Assembly (NCBI GenBank): GCA_010093515.1
Contig: MU001688.1
Location: 159,525 to 223,524 of the forward strand
Source: Lineolata rhizophorae
Taxonomy: Eukaryota; Ascomycota; Dothideomycetes; Lineolatales; Lineolataceae
DNA length: 64,000 nt
Direction: 5' to 3'
Shown: positions 54,834 to 64,000 of the stretch, piece by piece
How the letters are laid out: every line of letters begins with the position of its first letter
Position numbering within the stretch: the first letter of the stretch is position 1
Translations under genes and position numbers: made by a program
The notes under the pieces: generated by a model
What the model was told of the DNA's origin: nothing
Seen by the model: only the letters and a program-made list of their open reading frames with translations
The model's database searches: none

Positions 54834-56218
54834 TCATCTCATACCTTCTTTACCCCATCCCCTCTTCCGCATGAACTCTTCAATCTCAGTCCAGATTCCC
54901 TCAACCACTTCCCTGTCTCGCCACCTGGCCGGACGTTCCACGCCACCGGTTCCGTTTTTCTCCTCAGCCAACATGTTCGCCGCGCGTTCTTGTCCAGGCG
55001 TCCACTTATCCAGCGCTGCATGATAGACGTTGCTCCCCCAATTATAAACGCTCTGGGGAACCTTGTCTCCACTCCAGCCAACGTAAATGCCCCTCGCATG
55101 GGAAAAAAGTTCGGTAGGCTGCGTCCACTTGTAGTTCTTGAACTGCCATTCTTGGCCCGTCGTAAAGACAGCGACCACGCGCTGCCAATAATCAGGCTTG
55201 AACTGATCTGGCGAGTCGACCAGAATAAATCGAAGAGGGCGAACGGGGTCAATGCTAGGCATCAGGCGTTGAACATGCAGAATGTTGGCATTAGTGCCAG
55301 AACTCAGTGAGGAGGAGGCCGGGGCAAAAAATCCCTCTTGGAGGAAGGTCCGAACATTAGGCATTCGGATCAGAGAGCTGGCGGACGGAGAGAGTAGGAT
55401 AATAGGCTCGACACGCTTCGGCTTCCGGAGGTTGGAAACGAGTGCCGGGTTAGACTGGTTCGACCCCTGCGATGATTGTCCAGGACGGGAATTGCGAGAC
55501 CGGTTGAGAAACATGGCAGCGACCTTACGGACGTGCGAGAAGTCCTACACAAGATGTCAAATCTAACAAAATCATTACATGTCGTCGATCAGGCACATGA
55601 GCCACTTACCGTAGGCTTGACGCCTCTTAAGACGGTGTTCCTATCGCCCATTGTACGCTCTCCCTTTAAAATTTCCACCAGTCTAGCATCCTTCTCTCTC
55701 ACGGGACGCTGGCCCGGCGCGGTCGCGCCGGTAACGCCCGATTCCACCCTGCTCGCAGCAGCAGCCGCACCTCCAACCTCTTCAGCGCCCTTTAGGGGTC
55801 TAATATTCTCACTCTCGTCGGAGCCACCATCTAGCCAGGCAATAAGATCCAGTCGCTGCACGAAGACGAGGTTCACAACTTTGCCACCGGCAGCACCAGG
55901 GGCAGCCAGCTCGTCATTGAGGCGCTGCGTGGCTGCAATGTAGTCCGGAATAGGCGCATCCTTCTTTGTGTAGGCGAAGAGAAGGCTGCGCAGATCGGCT
56001 GGTGTTGTGTCGCTCGTGTAGAAGCGCGTCGGCGTGTCAAGTGGAAGAGAGATCGCAGGCGAATTAGCTGTCTTCGTGTGTGGGAAAACAACGTTCGTAG
56101 CCAGCGCTAGGTTTGGTTGCGGACTGCCATCCCCCGCGCAAGGCACAGGCGGCTGCGACGTGGTAATTGACGTACGCAGGAGGACAAGCGCGTCAGGCAT
56201 GCTTGTAGAAGTAGCCAT
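54834..56218 (-). CDS. CDC73: CDC73/parafibromin, Paf1 complex subunit
   Basis: Two exons, 56218-55610 and 55544-54834, joined in phase 0 (GTAAGT...GTAG), give 439 residues. The N-terminal half (1-200) includes FYTSDTTPADLRSLLFAYTK and LVFVQRLDLIAWL. The segment EILKGERTMGDRNTVLRGVK at the exon boundary is a hallmark of the family. The C-terminal Ras-like domain (about 245-435) contains EPIILLSPSASSLIRMPNV and DSPDQFKPDYWQRVVAVFTT. Role: subunit of the RNA polymerase II-associated Paf1 complex, coupling elongation to H2B ubiquitination and H3K4/K36 methylation; nuclear. Residues 140-185 form an Ala/Gly-rich insert. The splice after KPT, followed by DFSHVRKVAAMFLN, restores a continuous conserved region, so the model is secure. 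Confidence 0.95.
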
Positions 56219-56933
56219 TGCAGCCGCACGTAACCCGCACGTAGAGGCGAAAAGACTGCGGCGTAGAAAGAGTTCGTAAGGACTGGAGAAGTGGAGAAGC
56301 TGAAGAAGACGCGGCGCGAAGTAGAACTGTGTGGAAGCGTCTTAGGAAAGAAGCCGCGACCTTGGGGCTTGGCACGAAGTGAGCTACCCTTGCAATCGGG
56401 TCGGCTGTTTCCGCCGTCCGGCAGTTCACGTGCCCGTAAAGCGACTTCATTCTGTCCAGCTAATTAAACCATACCATATTCCAAGACTGAAATATGGTCA
56501 CTTTGTCCGCTTTTCTCTAACAATTCTCTCGAACAATTACGGCGGAAATAGGACCTCAGATTTTGAGGAAATCCATCCGTCATCCACAAGCAATTTCCCT
56601 TGCTATGTTGTGTACAATATAATCACGGCAAAACGATCCTATCCAACTTGGTGAGTGCTGAAACCTCCATAAGTATTCGGAGCGCGTAGAAGTTTTTGAA
56701 ATTCAAAGCAAATACGTCAGAAAGCTTCGACGGTCATCACCATGGCATCAAATGAACGACAAGCCCGAGCCAGGAATCCGAAAAAGGATACGTACTCACG
56801 TTTCATCGCCCTATGTCCATCAAAGAACCGCAAGCTATTTCATGGTGCAAGCATAATGAGCTAAACTCACGTTCGTACATAACCCACATATAGTACTTCT
56901 ATTATGTGATGCTAACCGATGAAAATGCAGTCG
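56219..56933. other. Intergenic region between CDC73 and PRD1
   Basis: 715 bp holding the CDC73 promoter and PRD1 3' flank. Short frames only, nothing recognisable. Confidence 0.6.
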
Positions 56934-59264
56934 TCAAGAAGTAAGGCCCAGTTCCTTGTAAAACGCCTCCGAGCTCGGCTTGCGCCCCAGGAAATCCTCC
57001 AATGTCCGCATCTCCTCTTGGCTTCCGCCTCGCTCGAGGACAGTGTGGCGGTACCTACGCCCCTCGGCTTTGTTCATCGGATCATCCTTGAAAACAGAGT
57101 AGAACATGTCCATAGAATAGACCTGCGAACTGTGGTAACGTCAATATACACGCATCCGTAAAAATACAACAAAATCTGCGCCGTACCTGAGATAGCCATA
57201 GTAGCCGGCGTCGTACCCTCCTATCAAATGGCCGAAGGTCGCCTGCCCATTGCCCCAGCTCCAGTCACCGCCATTGAAAACCTCTGGACCCTCGAGCTTC
57301 GAGATGTCGTGCCTCATCTTATTGTAAAGCAATGATATCTCCATGTCTTCTGCCGCTTGATGGCTTAGCTGCTCGTGCACAGTCATGTCGAAAATGCCAA
57401 AGTGAAGCTGACGTAGGTTAAACAGCGCATCGTTGACGTGCTTTGTTTTGATCAAGTTTTCAATCAGGTCGTCAGGAATGTGCTCTGGCGGTTGGTTAGC
57501 CCTGTTGGTAGCCTCATCATATGCCTCCTTGTAAGACGAGGAGATGTATGAATAGTGCTGCGAGAGCGACCGGAGCTGCGAAGGTGTCCAACACCAGTTC
57601 TCTAACATTTGCGAGGGCGCTTCGACAAAGTCCCGCACAACATTAGTTCCGTGGAAGCGAGAGTATGTAGTGCGGGATACGAGGTCATGGATGCCATGAC
57701 CAAGCTCGTGGAACAGGGTAACCACTTCGTCGTGTTTAAGCAAGCTAGGTTTCTTTGCCGTCGGCTTAGAAAAGTTGCATACGAGCGCCGTGGCCGGGTA
57801 GCGTCGGTCTCCACTTTCGTCGACATAACCAGGCTGCAAGTTGAAGTTTGCAGCGTGGCCGTACTTACCCTCGCGAGGGAACAAGTCAAGGTACAAATAA
57901 CCCACAAATCCAGAGCCTTCGCCTTCGTCATCCCAGACGCTAAACAACTTCACGTCCTCATGCCAGGTGATATCAGAACCTTGCCCGGTCTCAGAGATGC
58001 GGTCCCGGTCCTCACCTGTGATCTCAATGAACACAAGGCCGAAAAGTTCTTCGAAGATCCGTAGCATCCCACCAATCGTTGGTCCAAGTGGGAAGTACTC
58101 GGCAATCTTCTCCTGGTCGAGCGAATAGTCCCTTTCAAGCATGAGCCGATCATAGTAGCGATGATCCCACAGATAATACCGCCCGTCAAACGAAGCCGCA
58201 TTTCCATTGCTCTCCATCTCGGCTTTCTTAAGAGCAAGCAGAGCTTCAATCTCTCTCGCCCCCCCCGGTGTAAGCCTGGTACGCAGATCACCTAGAAAGT
58301 CATCCACCGTCTTAGGTGTCTTGGACATCTTGTCCTCGATTTTAAACTCTGCGTGATTGTTGTAGCCGAGTAAACGGGCCGCCTCATCTCGGAGGATAAT
58401 GGCCTCGCGGAAAAGTGGAACGTTTTGGTTGACCTTATTCTCATTCTCCACGAAAATCTTCTGGCGAGTGGCGGCACTTTTCGCATACTTCAGCGCAGGG
58501 AAAAGGTCCGGATATTTGAAGGTCAGTCGGAGCTTGCCCTCGTTCTCACCCAATCCCTGTTCAAGGTTCCCAAGCACATCTTGGGGGACACCAGCCAGCT
58601 CATCACGGGTGAGCCATAAACCGCCCTTCTCCTCGTTGAGATTCTTCTGAAAGATGATGCTAATCTCACTAAGCCGCTTCTTGATTTCCTTAAATCTATC
58701 CCTCTTGGTACCGACGGGGAGATTCAGTCCGTTTCGAATGTAGTCCTTGTGTTCTTTTTCCAATAGCCTCCTAGATTCGGGGTCAAGTGGCTCATTTTTC
58801 TGCAACGTGGCATCCACTAGCTTGAACATGTCTTCCCGCATGCTGGCCTCGATGCCCCAGTCATCCAGTAGCTTCTCCGCTTCTGTGGAAGCGTCGCGCA
58901 GTTCCTGGCTCGTGGATACCGCCTGGTAAAATGAGATTATGTGTGATTCAATACTCATTTTATTGTCGTCATGAGCCATCTGAAGATTAACCTTGGAAAA
59001 GGAGGCATCTGCCGACGAGACATTCCGTGCTATTTCATTTTGCACATTCCTTGCTCTATCGATCTGTGCGAACAATTATTAGTTTAGAGAATGATAGCAA
59101 CAACCAGGAATATCCTGAGACAAGCACTCGTAGTTGACCAGTGAATGATTATGAGTAAGCAGCCAGCAACTTACAAGCCTCTTTGTATCCTCCACCAGGG
59201 ACGAGGGGGTCGCAATAAACTTAGGTGGCGCCTGCGGCGGTGTCCGGTATCGCTCCGGAGCCAT
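56934..59264 (-). CDS. PRD1: M3 metallopeptidase, saccharolysin (thimet oligopeptidase family)
   Basis: Exons 59264-59175, 59063-57187 and 57129-56934 give 720 residues from MAPERYRTPPQAPP. The last junction uses GTACGG and a CCACAG acceptor and restores GYLSSQVYSMDMF, conserved in the family; an alternative acceptor 7 bases further fails the phase. The zinc motif is HELGH (H482, E483, H486) followed by the third ligand Glu in RDFVEAPSQM (E510). Role: zinc-dependent cleavage of short peptides in cytosol and, for yeast Prd1, mitochondrial intermembrane space; it helps degrade presequence peptides. The frame stays open upstream of the ATG to a TAA at 59565-59567 and encodes a hydrophobic, Arg-containing stretch (VLLFGSVLFISIAFILASSR) but has no ATG, so a longer targeted form would need an upstream exon or a non-AUG start. 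Confidence 0.93.
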
Positions 59265-60840
59265 ACCCGCGGTCGTCAGCGGCCTTGCCGGTGCAGCGAC
59301 AGACGCTGACGGCGAAGCACCACCCTTTGGCGGGGTTAAATGGGCTAGCAAAGAGGACACCCGCAAGCTGATGCGGCTAGACGCCAGGATGAAGGCGATG
59401 GAGATGAACAGCACGCTGCCGAACAGGAGTACGCGAGGTAACCGTGGGAACGCCAGGGTTTCTACCTTGTGGTTAAACAAGGGTGGCGGCGATAAAACTT
59501 GTAGTCGCAATAGACCGATAGAAAGTGGTCCTATGAAGCGTTGCTCTGTGTTGACGGGGCGTGGTTACAAAGCAATTTTCTGCCAGCATGCGGGAGGTCC
59601 CGTGCGCTACTTGACAAGTATGTGCGTAAGAACATATACCTATACGTAGCAGAGCTCGTATGCGGAGCTGGTGTTTAGCCGTTGCGTTAGTGCGTATTAG
59701 TCAGATCGTTCACCGAGCAACTGCTCCGTCAGGCGCACTTACTCACGTTCCCAGTGGGTTCACATTATCCAGGTTCTGAGTGGAGTCATGGGCACGCCCG
59801 ACTCGGTGGAGGCAAACGGAGCAGAGAATAGACCGCCCCTAGTTCCCTTCCCCCGCCACAGCTAAGATGCTGAATCCGATACGATACTTAAAAATACGCG
59901 TAAGGTTTTATCGTTCTTCATGAGATGTCCGGATGCACTGTGAAACGGCAGGCGACCAGCCTCGGTTGCTTTCTCGTGCGCATGAAGCGCATAAGGAATC
60001 TTTAGACGGAGAAGCTAGCATCTGGATGAATTTTATTTCCAGCGAGAAACTTGAGGTGGTCTGGCCCGGCATGACGGCCGATGAGAAAAAAAAACCGTAT
60101 TTCTCGACAGCTGCGGTCAATTCTAACTATGTACCATGCCGTCAATGCCCTAAACGAACGAGCTCATCGGATCTTGCTCGGGCGGAATGGCGCGACATAG
60201 TAACGACTATTGCGATGGCCCGTTTCTAGAGGAGGCAAACTTCAACGCATCCTATTTAGATCTCGTCGGGACCGTTCCTATCCTATTCGTCACGCACTCA
60301 GTCCACAACTGCGTATCGACCGCCACTTAGTGTTCTCACATGGCGATCTACCGCAACACAACATCTTGGTCAAATAGGGCCGCAAAACAGGATTGCTGGA
60401 TTGAAAGTATGCTGATTGGTATACAGAGTACTGGGATTACATTAAATTCTTCGAATGGCTATGCGAGCACAGGGAGTGAATGAATCACGCCAGTGAAATA
60501 TTTCCTCAGTCTTGACAGTGAGCTCGTATCCGACCAAGCAATCGTGCGATTGCAACATCCTTTAGCACAGCCATCCCAATTTGATCAATTGCACTATCAT
60601 AATCCTCGGGAACGAGTCTCGCCTACATCTGTTGTATTTCAACATATCATGAAGGCTCATCCATCCCGCGTTTCTATTGTTACATATATCACACCGTCAC
60701 CTCATCATTGTGGCACTCGCCCCGCGTCAGCCCTTGGAGAGCGTTTCCAACCAGCGAGGGCGATGATACCAATGGTATTACGTAAAGCGATAGATAACCG
60801 ACCGATACTTTGACCGACGAATATCAATATATAATTCCTG
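59265..60840. other. Region upstream of PRD1, grading into AT-rich DNA
   Basis: The first 300 bases carry the open hydrophobic extension of the PRD1 frame and the promoter. After about 59900 the sequence has only short frames (for example 59933-60229) with no recognisable domain. Composition falls steadily toward AT. Confidence 0.5.
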
Positions 60841-61003
60841 GCCAGTAGTATCGTACTAAAATACGATATTATGCTAGTAGAGGATAGCCGAGCTGTATAC
60901 GTATATACGAAGTAACATTACTGTTAGAACTAGCATGCCCTAGTCTAGCCAACTTTGCCGAAAGACTAGCATAGTATCGTACATTAGTACGATGCCGCCA
61001 GCC
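60841..61003. mobile_element. MITE-like inverted-repeat element, about 160 bp
   Basis: Arms at about 60841-60878 and 60965-61003 are inverted copies of each other around an 86-base centre. The inner 30 bases (GTATCGTACTAAAATACGAT in the left arm, then TTATGCTAGT) match with few mismatches, and in the outer 18 bases every mismatch I counted is a transition. Each arm also holds its own small palindrome (TCGTA...TACGA). Size, structure and AT-rich setting fit a miniature inverted-repeat transposable element, mutated by a C-to-T process such as RIP. No coding capacity. A clear target duplication was not found. Confidence 0.5.
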
Positions 61004-61144
61004 ATATGTATACTAAAATATGTTTAATTGCAAACCCAAATTTTCGTAAGAAAAATAGGGCAAGATTTTTAAAAGTATACTGAATAGAATATGTTAAGAC
61101 GGTAGAGTAATTAAATGCTGCGGAGCCGATAATACAACCAATAG

Positions 61145-61756
61145 ATGGCGATAGACGCTAAGTATCTATTAGTCGCTATCGATACTATTTATTGCTACGC
61201 TGTTTCCAACACAGAACTGGTAGTTGAATTCTTCGCTGGGCTTGTCAATCGGCGTTTGGTAGATGATAATGTGGAATTGGCGAATTGGCTGATCATGGGT
61301 ATGGTCCACGATAGTCGAAGGGGGGGGGGGGGGGCAATTTGCCATCGGAATTACTTCCCCCTAACCATTTTTTTGTGGTACTGTAGAAGGGTAGAACTCT
61401 TTACCCAGGGCCAACACTTAAAGAACAAAAGAAGAGACACGTCTTCACTACTTCACGGCATCGTGTATTCGAGTTCAAGGAGGCACCGTTGTTTACCAAC
61501 TAACTTTTGGACAAGGGGAAAGAAAATCAAAGAAAAGAAAAGAAAAAACTCTAGGTGTGTGTATATGGCAAAGGCAACTCAAATGGTATGTGTAGGTGTG
61601 TTGAGTGAATATAAGTGTTATGTGTATGCGGGGGAGAAAAACCTAACACACATAAAAGGAAAGAAATCACGTGCAGGCAAGGGAAAAGAAACTGAAAAAG
61701 AGGTGTTAGGAGTAGCGCCGCCCTGCTCTATTACAGTAGTCATTATAGCAGGGTAG
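61145..61756 (+). other. Repeat-region open frame, probably not a gene
   Basis: A 203-codon frame runs through AT-rich DNA with an internal run of 14 G (61321-61334) and half of a diverged tandem duplication. Its translation shows no domain, and part of it is Lys/Arg noise from poly-A tracts. The frame is likely accidental, though its N-terminal 60 residues (MAIDAKYLLVAIDTIYCYAV) could derive from a degraded element. Confidence 0.3.
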
Positions 61757-61880
61757 AACACTTTATCTGGAAGTAGCACAAAAGAACATCACACCGTCAC
61801 TTTCTCACAGCATCGTGTCTTAGTTTAGGGAAGCGGAAACTGATTACTAACCAACTTTTGAGAAGAAGAAGGAGTATCAA
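61386..61880. repeat. Diverged tandem duplication, unit about 0.36 kb
   Basis: 61386-61530 and 61748-61880 share ordered blocks: AGGGTAGAAC(T/A)CTTTA, ACAAAAGAA, CA(C/T)GGCATCGTGT-like with TT, and TAAC(C)AACTTTTG, followed by ATCAA. A later pair, GGCAAAGGCAACT near 61567 and GGCAAGGCAACTT near 61890, keeps the same offset. The copies look roughly two-thirds identical by eye. Confidence 0.55.
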
Positions 61881-62070
61881 GTGTTTGGTGGCAAGGCAAC
61901 TTGATTGGGTGAAGGACAATAGTATGTAAATACATCCAAGAGAGGTGGTGGAAGTGTCAACCTTTTGAAAGAAAAAGAACAGGGGGACCTTCCGCTCCAC
62001 TACAATATAGCCATATTTGACCTTTCAGAAAGGCTTTGAACCTACTAGGCTCTCCCTACCATCTCAACAT

Positions 62071-63088
62071 TAAACCTAAAAGGGGAAACCAACCCAAGCC
62101 CCAATGGGATCGACTTCACTCTATTTAGGCAGACCGCTCCCACTGCAACCCTCGAATAAACCATTCGGAGTATAGCTAGCTCGCTAGGTGTAAAGAGTCG
62201 TACGAGCTATAGTCTAAGTCCAATGTTTCTTCTTCTTTTTTTTTTTTTTGACCCGGGGCCCTTCAGCATGAGTCAATTACGAACTTGGACTCAAACTGCG
62301 GGAAATTTAGTCGATAGCTCCTCCTTTCTATACGTAGCAACTCGGCAAAGATCTCTATAAGTTATTATCCGCTCTATACTATGCCGCTGAAGAAATTACG
62401 AACCTACCTCTCGCTTTCCGGTAGACGCCAATAACGATCTTCTCTTTAACCTTATAAGCTTGAACTCTATAAGTGCTCCAAAAGACTAACTGAAAAACCA
62501 TGAATTTATATAAGACTCTGGAATATTCGGAGGTCCCTTTTGTTTTAGTGTAATTCCATTGGGGAGGGGTGGGGACACATCCTGATAGGGTGGGATTTTG
62601 CGATTATATAATAAGGGTCCTAAGGCCCTAATAATACTAGAGCTAAGCCCCTTTCCAAAAGCTTAAATATAGCTATACTACGAATTAATAAGCTATTAAA
62701 TTCAGATGAGTAATTAGATGTTGATTTATCTTAATGCCGAAGCCCTAAACACCAACAAAAATCTCGCTCTAATAAAAATCTAAAACCTTATCCAGTAGAC
62801 TCCACCCGACTGTGAACTATAAAGTAATCCCAAAACTCTCACCCCATTGGGATTTTATAAAGCTCCTCCCGCCATGGGCAACCCCAATAGAATTACACTA
62901 AGCCTAAAGGGGAGACCCGACCTAAACCCCAATAGAGTCTACCGCACCCCATTGTGGTATATGGTATGGCTCTGAGCCCTAATTGTTTGGGGGCTTTCTG
63001 AGGTAGGTTATCTAAAAGAGTTTAATGGTTACCTAAATAGAAAACCCACCCCAAACCCCACGACGTTTACCCCACTCCATTTGTAGGC
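62071..63088. repeat. Three degenerate copies of a 55-60 bp motif
   Basis: Copies at about 62071-62130, 62900-62957 and 63030-63088 share the pattern CCTAAA, then (G/A)-rich, ACCNACC, (C/T)AA(G/A)CCCCA, and finally CACTCYATTT. The first and third also share TTTRTAGGC or TTTAGGC at the end. The copies lie in AT-rich DNA and probably derive from one transposable-element family worn down by mutation. No open frame survives. Confidence 0.5.
62545..62901. repeat. Inverted repeat pair bounding about 357 bp
   Basis: TTAGTGTAATTCCATTGGGG at 62545-62564 is matched in reverse complement at 62882-62901 with one transition difference. The interval may be a small non-autonomous element or the remnant of a larger one. 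I could not identify a target-site duplication. Confidence 0.5.
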
Positions 63089-63460
63089 CATAGTATTGGG
63101 TAATTTAATAGATTTTAGGTAAGTTTTCTAGTTTCCCTTGCTAGGGGCAGGTAGTTGCAGGGAGGGGTTGGGGTGATTATTAGAAAGCCTGCTAAAGTTT
63201 AACCACCATATCTAGCAGGTAGGGGGGCCTATATTCTTAGGGTAAGTTAGATAGAACTTTGGTAATTAATATAAAAATTTACATATCAGCCACAATTTGT
63301 CATTGTCTTAGTTTAAAGACCATTTCTTACTAACTATGAATCACAATAGGGCAAGGCGGGGCCTATTTGGTCAGGGTTTAGATATCTGTTAGGGCGAAAT
63401 TTTTGTTGGGGTCTAGGATATTAGCCTAATTAGTTATCTAAAATTAATAACGTACTTCAC

Positions 63461-63492
63461 AAGCGAACCGACCACCCAAGCGAGCCGACCAC
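63461..63492 (+). repeat. Paired subterminal 15-mers in the transposon end
   Basis: Two 15-base direct repeats differing at one position (A/G), separated by CC. Such subterminal repeats are often transposase binding sites in pogo-like elements; that role is inferred here. Confidence 0.6.
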
Positions 63493-63529
63493 TTTTGCCA
63501 AGCCCCCACTAAAAATCATCTCAACTACT

Positions 63530-64000
63530 ATGAGTCTAGCTACCTACGCAGAATCGTCCTCTCACGAAGCTAGAATACAGCTTGCCCTCTCTGCTCTCCA
63601 AACTGGCCAAATCCAGAGCGAACGACGCGCCGCAGCTACATACAGAGTCCACCGATCAACGCTAAAGGACCGACGCGACGGAGCGACTCAAAGGCGCGAA
63701 AAGACACCTAATTCAACAAAGCTCACTGCGAACGAAGAGCAGGCGATAATCGACCATATACTTGACCTAGACGCGCGAGGATTTGCCCCCCAGCTTGCTG
63801 CCGTTCGAGATATGGCTAATCAGCTGCTCACTAAGCGGGGGGGAAAGGTTGTGGGCAAGAACTGGCCAAACAACTTCGTTGCGCGCCGTCCTGAGCTGAA
63901 AACGCGGCTTAATCGCAAGTACGACTATCAGAGAGCAAAGCAAGAAGATCCTGCGATTATTCGGGCGTGGTTCGACCTGGTGGGCAATACGAAGGCGAAG
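63530..64000 (+). CDS. Fot1/pogo-family transposase, N-terminal part, cut by window end
   Basis: 157 uninterrupted codons from ATG at 63530 to the window edge. Residues about 12-50 form a pipsqueak-like helix-turn-helix (RIQLALSALQTGQIQSERRA, then TYRVHRSTLKDR). Residues about 68-140 match the CENP-B/Tc5 helix-turn-helix (LTANEEQAIIDHILDLDARG, MANQLLTKRG, NNFVARRPELKTRLNRKYDY) and end in QRAKQEDP, a signature of fungal Fot1/Pot2-like transposases. The DDE catalytic domain must lie beyond 64000. No stop or frameshift occurs in the visible part, in contrast with the decayed DNA to its left, so the copy looks young or active. Encodes the enzyme that cuts and moves its own element at TA targets. 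Confidence 0.92.
   Translation, partial: MSLATYAESSSHEARIQLALSALQTGQIQSERRAAATYRVHRSTLKDRRDGATQRREKTPNSTKLTANEEQAIIDHILDLDARGFAPQLAAVRDMANQLLTKRGGKVVGKNWPNNFVARRPELKTRLNRKYDYQRAKQEDPAIIRAWFDLVGNTKAK

Larger units (their letters stand above)
63450..64000 (+). mobile_element. Left part of a Fot1/pogo-type DNA transposon
   Basis: The element begins right after a TA dinucleotide (63448-63449) with ACGTACTTCAC, the typical start of a Tc1/mariner-pogo terminal repeat. It contains two nearly identical subterminal repeats, AAGCGAACCGACCAC (63461-63475) and AAGCGAGCCGACCAC (63478-63492), and continues into the transposase frame at 63530. The right end lies outside the window, so the partner terminal repeat and the TA duplication cannot be checked. 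Confidence 0.8.

Noticed and set aside
59264-59510. Extended PRD1 start at TTG 59510
   Set aside because: Non-ATG; there is an in-frame stop at 59565 with no intervening ATG. The extension is reported as a finding, not as the called start.
62231-62245. Poly-T run as the tail of a reverse-transcribed element
   Set aside because: A run of about 15 T adjoins no recognisable retroelement or tRNA-like sequence, and similar runs occur elsewhere in non-coding DNA here.
1-64000. Secondary-metabolite cluster, CRISPR array or defence system
   Set aside because: No synthase, tailoring group, repeat-spacer array or defence-like gene set is present; the epoxide hydrolase stands alone among housekeeping genes.

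Overview
This window is nuclear DNA of a filamentous ascomycete. The evidence is: short GT-AG introns with CTAAC/CTGAT-like branch sites, GC-rich coding sequence, pyrimidine-rich leaders, and gene families typical of Pezizomycotina (HOS3-type deacetylase, ECM11-domain protein, DUF2415 propeller protein, mannitol-1-phosphate 5-dehydrogenase, a fused LEU1 isopropylmalate dehydratase, and a Fot1/pogo transposase). A Sordariomycete is my best guess from overall style, but species and class cannot be fixed from this window alone.

Layout, left to right: a long GC-rich leader region (1-3048); a two-finger C2H2 transcription factor with a fungal_trans domain (3049-6673, +); a T-rich gap and then an AT-richer accessory stretch (about 8.2-12.95 kb) with an orphan coiled-coil ORF (+), an F-box protein (+) and a decayed minus-strand gene relic. 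Next comes a minus-strand block: epoxide hydrolase, HOS3 histone deacetylase, PNS1/CTL transporter and ECM11-domain protein. A divergent promoter then leads into plus-strand genes: a second F-box protein, a 1000-residue orphan with C-terminal membrane segments, and mannitol-1-phosphate dehydrogenase. After that lie mitochondrial Hsp70 (-), the DUF2415 WD40-like protein (+), nucleoporin SEH1 (-) head-to-head with ALG7 (+), then LEU1 (-), CDC73 (-) and a saccharolysin/PRD1 M3 metallopeptidase (-). From about 59.5 kb the DNA becomes AT-rich and repeat-derived (inverted repeats, diverged tandem copies, degenerate motif copies). The window ends inside an apparently intact Fot1/pogo transposon whose left end and first 157 codons are present.

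Most of the window is housekeeping: chromatin and transcription (HOS3, CDC73, C2H2 factor), nuclear pore (SEH1), ER glycosylation (ALG7), mitochondrial protein import and folding (Hsp70), leucine synthesis (LEU1), mannitol cycle (MPD), peptide turnover (PRD1) and meiosis (ECM11). I see no biosynthetic cluster, no prophage-like or CRISPR-like system and no clear tRNA or rRNA gene. The least explained material is the 8.2-12.95 kb island, the 1000-aa orphan, and the repeat-rich right end.

Splice sites were assigned by reading GT-AG sites, checking codon phase across every junction, and matching family consensus. Several gene models required exons outside the long open frames: DUF2415 exons 1-2, the first and last exons of the second F-box gene, LEU1 exons 1-3, the last exon of SEH1 and the last exon of PRD1.
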